Shown: positions 1-5,618 of the stretch, in pieces | How the letters are laid out: each line of letters starts with the position of its first letter | Numbering within the stretch: the first letter of the stretch is position 1 | Assembly: GCA_900317065.1 (NCBI GenBank) | Contig: ONFK01000006.1 | Span: forward strand, 1 to 16,702 | DNA from: an uncultured Bacteroidales bacterium | GTDB taxonomy: Bacteria > Bacteroidota > Bacteroidia > Bacteroidales > UBA932 | DNA length: 16,702 nt | Reading direction: 5' to 3' | The notes under the pieces: model-generated | What the model saw: the letters and a program-made list of their open reading frames with translations, nothing else | The model's database searches: none | What the model was told of the DNA's origin: nothing | Program-made: the position numbers and the translations under genes

Positions 1-729
1 GTCGGTAGCGCACGTCCCGCCCTGGACTACCTTGAAACCACCCGCTGCATAGTCAAGGAGATGTCGGCCGGATACAAGGAGTTCCGGATGTATCTGTCTC
101 TGTATGACGGCGTTTCGGAGTTGGAGATAGGCACCGACCCCGGGTATGAGTTTATCCCGGAGAAGGATTTGCACAGGGCCGCACCGGTGGTGATGTACGG
201 CACTTCCATCCTCCAGGGCGGCTGCGTGTCGCGTCCCGGGATGGCCTTCACCAACATCCTCGGCCGCTGGCTGGACCGCGAGGTGGTGAACCTCGGTTTC
301 AGCGGCAACGCCCGGCTCGATCCCGAAGTGGCGCAACTGATGGCGCGCGTGGAGAATCCGGCCGTGTTCGTGCTGGACAACGTGCCCAACTGCTCCGCGA
401 AAATTATTCTGGAGCGCGGCGAGGCCTTCGTGCGTATCCTGCGTGAGGCGCACCCCGACGTGCCGATTGTCTTTGTGGGGATGGCGCATTATTCCCACGA
501 CTGGGTGAGTGCGTCCTCGTATGAGGATGTTGAGGCCCGCAATGCCGCTCAACGAACTGTGTACGAGCGGCTTGTGAAGGCCGGATGCAAGAATCTGCAC
601 TTTGTTCCGGGCGCGGATTTGAACGGCAGTGACGGCGAAGCCACGGTAGACTACGTCCACACTACCGATCTTGGCCAGACCCGCTACGCCCAGGCGCTCT
701 ACCCCCTGCTGAAGGAGTTCTGCCGTTAG
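1..729 (+). CDS. SGNH/GDSL-family hydrolase, 5' end outside the window
   Basis: The reading frame is open from base 1 and ends at TAG 727-729, so this is the C-terminal 242 codons of a longer gene; the ATG at 61 is internal. Block I is V-M-Y-G-T-S-I-L-Q-G-G, with the candidate nucleophile Ser at visible residue 69. Block II is G-F-S-G-N-A, with the oxyanion Gly and Asn. D-N-V-P-N resembles block III. The end carries D-Y-V-H-T-T-D-L-G, with candidate catalytic Asp217 and His220. This fits the SGNH_hydrolase_3 type (PF14606), which in Bacteroidales often follows an N-terminal beta domain; the residues before block I may be the end of that domain. Such proteins are usually exported esterases or acylhydrolases, for example deacetylating plant polysaccharides, but the substrate is not readable here. 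The gene converges on the transposase gene, with a 108-bp repeat starting 4 bp after the stop. The fold is a confident call; the substrate is unknown. Confidence 0.85.
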   Translation, partial: VGSARPALDYLETTRCIVKEMSAGYKEFRMYLSLYDGVSELEIGTDPGYEFIPEKDLHRAAPVVMYGTSILQGGCVSRPGMAFTNILGRWLDREVVNLGFSGNARLDPEVAQLMARVENPAVFVLDNVPNCSAKIILERGEAFVRILREAHPDVPIVFVGMAHYSHDWVSASSYEDVEARNAAQRTVYERLVKAGCKNLHFVPGADLNGSDGEATVDYVHTTDLGQTRYAQALYPLLKEFCR

Positions 730-733
730 CACG

Positions 734-841
734 GTGGCGCTTAAAGTACTGAGTAGTAGATAATTAGCTGGTAGTGCCTTCCCGGAAAAGCGGGAAGGCA
801 CTATAGTTCAAACCATTAACAATCACCACATTATCCGCCAC
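734..841. repeat. 108-bp palindromic REP-like element, copy 1
   Basis: The element begins GTGGCG (734-739) and ends CGCCAC (836-841), a 6-bp terminal inverted repeat. The central hairpin has a 13-bp perfect stem, TAGTGCCTTCCCG (772-784) with its complement at 791-803, and a 6-nt loop GAAAAG. The same 108-bp layout recurs at 1822, 4454 and 14883, with the AGTGCC motif always 39 bp from the left end. Outside the stem, CTTAAA, TGAG and TTCAAA are shared between copies and show that all copies lie in the same orientation. A GTAG sits at the foot of the stem (771-774). No target duplication is visible. The last base is also the first base of the transposase stop codon complement. Lying between convergent genes, the hairpin could also help end transcripts, but there is no T-tract. 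Confidence 0.85.
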
Positions 842-1818
842 TATTCACCGCCTGTCAATCGCAGATACTTCTTGAGTTGTCTTATGCTGGCGTGTGTCTC
901 CATGGCAAGATCGCACAGCAGATTTGCCCTCTGGTCGTCCGGAAGCCATAAGGCAGTTTTCGGATTGTCGATCCCGTGATACTTTTTCAGTGCTATTGGG
1001 ATTTCCAGATAGGGAATATGGCTTCCTGGCACAAAATCCTCTTTGATGTCATATTCGCTGCCTTGATTGGAAGCGAAAGCAAGGCAGGCGGTGTCATATG
1101 AATTGTCGTAATAAGAGAACAACTTTTCGTAGTCAATGCAGTTGTATGAAACAATAATGTAATCAATAAGTTGTTGTCTTTCAACACCGTCCAATTCGGA
1201 GAACCATCTTCCCAGCCAGTTGTATTCCAGGGGGACGCCCGCTTTGGAATAATAGTCAACCATCTTGATTATTCTGCGAAACGCCCTGCTCGCATCTTTA
1301 TGTACCAAAGGTTCAGAGAATGGATGTTTCGATTTTGCGTACGCCAGAAATGTCCACCGATAATCTTCGGCCCTGCTGCAGAGTTTCTTTTCACCGGCGT
1401 TATTGTACAAATATGAAGCACAGGTTCGGATGGCCTTGCTCCCTTTCTTCTGTGCACATCCGAATGCCTTGTGAAAAATCTTTCCGGAAGAATGAAGGCT
1501 GGCATTCAGATTCAGGGCATACTGAGATGTCGAATCCCTCATGAAATCACAAACTGCTTCCCGCCTTTCAGCATCTGCCATTAGATGGAAGTGATCTTGC
1601 ATCGGGGCGATACCGTATAATCGAACCTTGCGTTTTCTTGCCTGACAGCAGATGGTCGTGAAAAACACAAGATAATCAGAAATCGTATAGAAAAGCAGAA
1701 AGCCGTTTTCGGTTTTCTGATAAAGATGCAAGGCAGTATCCTGATTGTAATTCCGACCCTTCATATCTCTCGGTTTTATGTTGACTACAAATATGCAACA
1801 ATGTTTTCTTATATCCAA
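841..1818 (-). CDS. REP-associated tyrosine transposase-like protein (Y1/HUH, IS200-like)
   Basis: This 325-residue protein carries the hallmarks of the Y1_Tnp (PF01797) fold. The HUH metal motif is M-Q-D-H-F-H-L-M, with His76 and His78, in place of the common MPNHVHLL. A Y-L-Y-N-N-A-G block at 136-142 sits where RAYTs have YxxxNPV, so Tyr136 or Tyr138 is the candidate nucleophile. An E-D-Y-R-W-T block follows, matching the usual WPxSSY. The C-terminal 150 residues end in a helix-rich S-I-R-Q-L-K-K-Y that looks DNA-binding. There is no ATG at the frame start: the first usable codon is TTG 1818, and the next ATG is at 1764. TTG is preferred because residues before the ATG (C-I-F-V-V-N) resemble the first core beta strand. 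The gene is clearly AT-richer than its neighbours, suggesting acquisition. It lies tightly between two copies of the 108-bp element, as expected for a RAYT and its REP targets. HUH enzymes of this family nick and join single-stranded hairpin DNA. Confidence 0.8.
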   Translation of the reverse strand: MDIRKHCCIFVVNIKPRDMKGRNYNQDTALHLYQKTENGFLLFYTISDYLVFFTTICCQARKRKVRLYGIAPMQDHFHLMADAERREAVCDFMRDSTSQYALNLNASLHSSGKIFHKAFGCAQKKGSKAIRTCASYLYNNAGEKKLCSRAEDYRWTFLAYAKSKHPFSEPLVHKDASRAFRRIIKMVDYYSKAGVPLEYNWLGRWFSELDGVERQQLIDYIIVSYNCIDYEKLFSYYDNSYDTACLAFASNQGSEYDIKEDFVPGSHIPYLEIPIALKKYHGIDNPKTALWLPDDQRANLLCDLAMETHASIRQLKKYLRLTGGE

Positions 1819-1821
1819 ATG

Positions 1822-1929
1822 GTGGCACTTAAAACATTGAGCAATATGTGATTAGTGGGCAGTGCCTTCCCGTTTTTGCGGGAAGGCACTGCCCACTAAA
1901 ACACTAAGACAGAACCTGTTAGCTGCCAC
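1822..1929. repeat. 108-bp palindromic REP-like element, copy 2
   Basis: The element begins GTGGC (1822-1826) and ends GCCAC (1925-1929). With one extra base on each side, the terminal match is 7 bp, GGTGGCA/TGCCACC. The central hairpin is the longest of the four copies, with a 21-bp perfect stem (1852-1872 with 1879-1899) and a 6-nt loop TTTTTG. The outer stem TTAGTGGGC/GCCCACTAA changes on both arms relative to copy 1, so pairing is kept. It lies just upstream of the transposase start, 3 bp from the TTG codon, and 45 bp after the stop of the glycerol-1-phosphate dehydrogenase gene. Its orientation is the same as copy 1. Confidence 0.85.
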
Positions 1930-1974
1930 CACGGCCGTGGCGATTCTCCACAAAACTGCCGCCGGATGGCCGGT

Positions 1975-3315
1975 TCAGATCTCCCAGGCGCCGCCTTTCG
2001 AGAATACGCTGTCGACCAGGCGGTCGTAGAAGCGGCCGCGCTTGGCGAGGTCGAGGATATTGTAGCGCCAGCGCATCAACTGCACCTTGGGGAACATGTC
2101 GCGGATGTCGGCGCGGGTGATTCCGATGTGCTCGGGCTCGTAGGGAGCGCCGGCGATCTTGAACATCTCCTGCATCTTGGCAAAACTCCAGACCTGGCCG
2201 GCGAGGCGCTCGCGAAGGGAGGCCCAGTTGTCGCGCACGACGCTGAGTTCGCGGCGGACAGCCCCGGCATCTCCGTACTTCTGGGTGATCTGGTCGTATC
2301 CGAGCCTGGGGGCCGGGAATCCCTCGAAGATTTTCAGCGCACGCGCCTGCTCTTCCTCCAGCGTCGGCCACGCAGCCACGCAGGCATCCACGTCGATATC
2401 GGAGAGATCGTACTTCAGGAACTCGTCGAACACCGCGCACATGGTCAGGGTGCCGATCGCCACCTGGAATCCGTGCGAGACGAACTTGCCTCTATAGCGG
2501 TGGTGGGTCATGTCGAGGATGTGCGAGAAGAGATGGTCGCAGCATGAAGCAGGACGGCTCGAACGGGCGGCCTGCATCGCAAAGCCGCTGAGTATCAGGC
2601 CCTCGAAGAGATCTGCCACGGCTTTCGGATCGCCCGCAGCTACCCCCGCGGGGTCCGAGAGCAGATCGTCCAGGCAGTCCTGCAACACGTGCCAGGCGGC
2701 CGGCTGTATAGGCTCCGCCCCCACGATATCCGCAATCATCCACTCCGCACCCGCAGGCACCTTGGCCGCCAGATCCGCATAGCCCGCGGCAGTCATGTCC
2801 TTGGGCGCCGCCGCTATCACGTCGACATCGGCCACAACCGCGACCGGCGCCGGGCACTCGAAAGTCTGCTTGGCGTTCTGGTAGGTGATGGATGCGCCGA
2901 AAGAGGTGTATCCGTCCACCGAAGCGGCCGTAGGCACGGTGAGATAGCTCTGCCTGTGATGATGGGAAGTGAGTTTGCAGAGGTCGTTGATGGTGCCGGA
3001 CCCAACCGAGACGGCGATGGCGCCGCTTTCGTCCAATACCTTGTCCAGCAACTCGATATGATCCCAGTCGGCGTGGAATTCATCCTCTTCGAAGAGGAAT
3101 TTTTCCGTGGGGACGCCGGCGGCTTGCAGGGCCTCGAAGACCTCCGCTCCGGCCACCCGCCAGGTGTTTTTGTCCGCCACCAGCACGGCCTTGCGACCGG
3201 GGAAATATTCGTTGAACAATGCGGGGACCCGCCCGAGTATGCCCTGTCCGAGCTCGAAGGCCTTGGTGTCTGTCGCCACCTTGAGAGCCGCTGCTATTCT
3301 TTCTTCAGATGTCAT
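1975..3315 (-). CDS. egsA: sn-glycerol-1-phosphate dehydrogenase (AraM/EgsA family)
   Basis: This 446-residue protein belongs to the iron-ADH-like Fe-ADH_2 family (PF13685). Members reduce dihydroxyacetone phosphate to sn-glycerol-1-phosphate with NAD(P)H and a bound metal, in the cytoplasm. Visible motifs are the nucleotide-binding G-S-G-T-I-N-D-L (105-112) and the family block T-V-P-T-A-A-S-V-D-G-Y-T-S (126-138). Probable metal ligands are Asp181 in A-G-Y-A-D-L, His261 in S-R-P-A-S-C-C-D-H and His281 in V-S-H-G. The ATG at 3315 gives the full expected N-terminus. The gene is divergent from the secreted protein at 3422, with 106 bp between starts. No convincing -7 box was found for it, only a near match around 3344-3352. 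G1P is the archaeal-type glycerophosphate backbone; in bacteria it can feed polyprenylglyceryl phosphates. No G1P prenyltransferase is in view, so the pathway use is inference. Confidence 0.85.
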   Translation of the reverse strand: MTSEERIAAALKVATDTKAFELGQGILGRVPALFNEYFPGRKAVLVADKNTWRVAGAEVFEALQAAGVPTEKFLFEEDEFHADWDHIELLDKVLDESGAIAVSVGSGTINDLCKLTSHHHRQSYLTVPTAASVDGYTSFGASITYQNAKQTFECPAPVAVVADVDVIAAAPKDMTAAGYADLAAKVPAGAEWMIADIVGAEPIQPAAWHVLQDCLDDLLSDPAGVAAGDPKAVADLFEGLILSGFAMQAARSSRPASCCDHLFSHILDMTHHRYRGKFVSHGFQVAIGTLTMCAVFDEFLKYDLSDIDVDACVAAWPTLEEEQARALKIFEGFPAPRLGYDQITQKYGDAGAVRRELSVVRDNWASLRERLAGQVWSFAKMQEMFKIAGAPYEPEHIGITRADIRDMFPKVQLMRWRYNILDLAKRGRFYDRLVDSVFSKGGAWEI

Positions 3316-3385
3316 GACTACTGTATATTCTTTTGCAATATTACAAAAAATAAGGGAGCTTCCCTCAAACAGACACGGTTTTTGA

Positions 3386-3416
3386 TTGTGTTTTTCGCAT
3401 CATCGTAGTATTTTTG
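3386..3416 (+). promoter_or_regulatory. Bacteroidetes-type promoter of the secreted protein gene
   Basis: TTG at 3386-3388 is followed after 20 nt by TATTTTTG at 3409-3416, matching the Bacteroidetes sigma-factor consensus (TTTG, about 19-21 nt, TAnnTTTG). Only five bases separate the box from the ATG at 3422, so the transcript should have almost no leader. Confidence 0.75.
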
Positions 3417-3421
3417 CAGAT

Positions 3422-4474
3422 ATGAGAAAGTTTATCGCATCTATCGTCATGCTGGCCGCCGTGCTCAGCGCGGGCGCACAGGCGCTTCCCTCCAGGTTCG
3501 AGGTCAAGATAAAGAGCAAGGACCACGTACAGGGCATGGCAGTCGACACCGCCGCCCGCTGTTTCTATCTGTCTTTCACCACTTCGCTGGTGAAAGTCGA
3601 TTACGAAGGCAACGTGCTGGCGAAAGTGGATTCCATCAACGGCCATCTGGGCGCGATGACCTTCGACGCCCGTGCCCGCAAGCTGTATGCATCGCTGGAA
3701 TGCAAGGACGACGAGATTGGCCGCGGGATAGCCAGGAACCTCGGCACGGAGGCCTTCACCCGGGATCAGGCCCGCTTCTATGTGGCGGTGGTGGATGTCG
3801 ACCGCATGGCGATGCAGACCTACGAGGTGGCGGAGGCGATTGCGGATTACAAGACCAAGTACGGCTGCTCCGGCATCGACGGGGTGACCATCGCTCCGCA
3901 GATAGGAAAGAAGAACGGCAAGCCGCGCCTGTACGTCGCCTATGGCATCTACGGAGATATTTCCCGGCGCGACAACGACCACCAGATATTGCTGGAATAC
4001 AAACTGGATGCGTTCAAACCCGGGGTCGCAGCACCCAAGGCGGCGGCAAAGTATTTTGTCTTCACCGGCAATACCACCTGGGGAGTGCAGAATCTGTGCT
4101 ACGACCCCGGGACGGGCTGCATCTTCATGGCATCCTACGCCGGCAAGAAACCGGAATTCCCGAATTACAGCCTGTTTGCCGTGCCGGTGAATCAGAAGCC
4201 GGAGAAAAAAGTCCTGCGCGGTTTGGAAGACGATGGAGAACATCTGTCGCTCGCGTTGTGGCAGCAGGGCCTGCTCAGCACCGTGAAGGGCGTGCGCGGA
4301 TGGCGTTTCAGCGACGCCTGCACGGGGATCTGCACCCTCGGCGACGGCACCTGGTTCGTCTCCACCCCGCTTAAGCTCCGTCGCGGCTATCAAACCGCCA
4401 CCGTCCGCCAGCTCAAGTGGAAGGGCGGTCCCCAAGAGAATCCTTTCGAGCAGGTGGCGGATAATTCGCGGTGA
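3422..4474 (+). CDS. Secreted protein of unknown function, probably beta-propeller-like
   Basis: This 350-residue protein was not recognised. Residues 1-20 are a clear signal peptide (M-R-K-F-I-A-S-I-V-M-L-A-A-V-L-S-A-G-A-Q), so it is exported. The rest is soluble and rich in short beta-strand units such as G-M-A-V-D-T-A-A-R-C-F-Y-L-S, A-M-T-F-D-A-R-A-R-K-L-Y-A-S and N-L-C-Y-D-P-G-T-G-C-I-F-M-A-S. These resemble the repeated blades of NHL or SMP-30-like propellers. No catalytic motif stands out. The start at 3422 is chosen over the in-frame ATG at 3386 because it opens the signal peptide and follows the promoter by five bases. The last six codons (V-A-D-N-S-R) and the stop lie inside copy 3 of the 108-bp element, so the native C-terminus may have been replaced by repeat sequence. 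The gene converges on aroC. Confidence 0.7.
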   Translation: MRKFIASIVMLAAVLSAGAQALPSRFEVKIKSKDHVQGMAVDTAARCFYLSFTTSLVKVDYEGNVLAKVDSINGHLGAMTFDARARKLYASLECKDDEIGRGIARNLGTEAFTRDQARFYVAVVDVDRMAMQTYEVAEAIADYKTKYGCSGIDGVTIAPQIGKKNGKPRLYVAYGIYGDISRRDNDHQILLEYKLDAFKPGVAAPKAAAKYFVFTGNTTWGVQNLCYDPGTGCIFMASYAGKKPEFPNYSLFAVPVNQKPEKKVLRGLEDDGEHLSLALWQQGLLSTVKGVRGWRFSDACTGICTLGDGTWFVSTPLKLRRGYQTATVRQLKWKGGPQENPFEQVADNSR

Positions 4475-4561
4475 GTCAGCTATTTAACGGGTAGTGCCTT
4501 CCGGTTTCTGACGGAAGGCACTACCAGTTAAACTCTTGACAACCAAAGCTTTACGCGCCAC
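4454..4561. repeat. 108-bp palindromic REP-like element, copy 3
   Basis: The element begins GTGGCG (4454-4459) and ends CGCCAC (4556-4561). The hairpin has a 14-bp perfect stem, GGTAGTGCCTTCCG (4490-4503) with its complement at 4512-4525, and an 8-nt loop. Relative to copy 1, one C is missing from the left arm and one G from the right arm, a paired change; the loop is 2 nt longer, so total length stays 108 bp. GTAG occurs at the stem foot (4491-4494). The left 21 bp are coding sequence of the upstream gene, including its stop. The right end is 12 bp from the aroC stop. Confidence 0.85.
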
Positions 4562-4573
4562 TACGGCGAGCCT

Positions 4574-5572
4574 CTACAGCAGATCCGCGAGGACGATGGC
4601 GGTCATGGCTTCGACGATGACGGGGGTACGGCGGGCGAAGCACACGTCGTGGCGGCCGCGCACCTGGAGCAACGCCTCCTTCTTATGCTCGAAGTCCCAT
4701 GTCTTCTGGGGCTTGGCTATGCTGGACGTGGGTTTCACGGCCACCCGGAAAACGATGGGCGCGCCGTTGGTCAAGCCGCCGTTCACTCCGCCGGAGCCAT
4801 TTTTCAAAGGACCGTCCGGACCGAAAGGATCGTTGTGTTCGGAGCCTTTCATCCGCGCCGCGGCGAATCCGTCGCCGAATTCGATGCCGCGCACACCGGG
4901 AATAGCGAACATGGCGTGAGCCAGGCAGGACTCCACCGAATCCCAGAAGGGATCTCCCACGCCGACGCCGAGCCCGGTCACGGTGCATTCAATCACGCCG
5001 CCCAGCGAATCGCCCTCGGCAGCGACGCTCTTCAGCAAAGCGTCCCACTTGGAGGGATCCTTCTCGCCGCCTATCTCCAGCAACTGCGCGGAAATCGCGA
5101 CGTCCAGTTTCTGGGGTGCTTCCTCGGTGCCGTACTCGGCGTTGATAATCTTCTTTGCGACCACTCCCGCCGCCACTATGGGCAGGGTCAGACGGCCGGA
5201 AAAATGTCCGCCGCCGCGGGGGTCGTTCGCGAAATTGTACTTGATGTTGGCCACGAAATCCGCGTGCCCGGGCCTGGGGATGGACGCGAACTGCTCGTAG
5301 TCCTGGCTCTGCACGTTGGAATTCCAGAAGACTATGGTAAGGGGCGCGCCGGTGGTGTAGCCGTCGAGCACGCCGCTCAGGACCTTGGGTTTGTCGGCCT
5401 CGCGACGGGCAGTTGTACCCACCGCACCCGGGGCCCTGCGGGCGATATCCGCAGCGAAATCTTCCTCTTCCAGAGGGATATTCTCCGGCACTCCGTCCAG
5501 CACGACGCCGATCGCAGGCCCGTGGGACTCCCCGAAGATGGAAACCTTGAAGTATTGTCCGAATGTGTTCAT
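4574..5572 (-). CDS. aroC: Chorismate synthase
   Basis: AroC converts 5-enolpyruvylshikimate-3-phosphate to chorismate using reduced FMN, the last step of the shikimate pathway. The 332-residue protein begins M-N-T-F-G-Q-Y-F-K-V-S-I-F-G-E-S-H-G, with the family signature G-E-S-H-G and its catalytic-site His17. Further signatures are R-R-A-P-G (45-49 region), R-P-G-H-A-D-F and D-P-R-G-G-G-H-F-S-G-R, and a conserved tail around R-R-T-P-V-I-V-E-A-M. The frame stays open to 5872 on this strand, but ATG 5572 is chosen because the family's first strand starts there and a -7 box (TATCTTTG) sits five bases upstream. The extra frame would run into sufB. The protein is at the short end for the family. 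The gene is divergent from sufB and shares a palindromic promoter region with it. Confidence 0.95.
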   Translation of the reverse strand: MNTFGQYFKVSIFGESHGPAIGVVLDGVPENIPLEEEDFAADIARRAPGAVGTTARREADKPKVLSGVLDGYTTGAPLTIVFWNSNVQSQDYEQFASIPRPGHADFVANIKYNFANDPRGGGHFSGRLTLPIVAAGVVAKKIINAEYGTEEAPQKLDVAISAQLLEIGGEKDPSKWDALLKSVAAEGDSLGGVIECTVTGLGVGVGDPFWDSVESCLAHAMFAIPGVRGIEFGDGFAAARMKGSEHNDPFGPDGPLKNGSGGVNGGLTNGAPIVFRVAVKPTSSIAKPQKTWDFEHKKEALLQVRGRHDVCFARRTPVIVEAMTAIVLADLL

Positions 5573-5575
5573 GGG

Positions 5576-5614
5576 TGCAAAGATAGTAATTCCACGGAAA
5601 TCACTATCTTTGCA
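5576..5614. promoter_or_regulatory. Palindromic divergent promoter pair for aroC and sufB
   Basis: A perfect 12-bp inverted repeat, TGCAAAGATAGT (5576-5587) and its complement (5603-5614), surrounds a 15-bp spacer. Each arm holds a -7 box TATCTTTG: minus strand 5585-5578 for aroC, plus strand 5605-5612 for sufB. The boxes end 5 and 6 nt from the respective start codons. The place where each promoter's -33 element would lie is occupied by the other promoter's -7 box, and no TTTG is present there. Binding of polymerase at the two promoters is therefore probably mutually exclusive. Confidence 0.75.
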
Positions 5615-5618
5615 ATCT

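Noticed and set aside
773..802. Element hairpins as ordinary Rho-independent terminators
   Set aside because: No T-tract follows on either strand, and the conserved 108-bp frame with terminal repeats is not explained by terminators, although a secondary effect on transcription remains possible.
734..1929. CRISPR array or classical insertion sequence with target duplications
   Set aside because: Copies are dispersed rather than regularly spaced, and no flanking direct duplications were seen at any of the four copies.
3365..4435. A 356-codon frame antisense to the secreted protein
   Set aside because: No family signal; the plus strand has a promoter, signal peptide and propeller-like repeats.
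5385..5618. N-terminal extension of sufB from an upstream in-frame ATG
   Set aside because: It overlaps aroC on the other strand, lies upstream of the -7 box and is not part of the SufB family.
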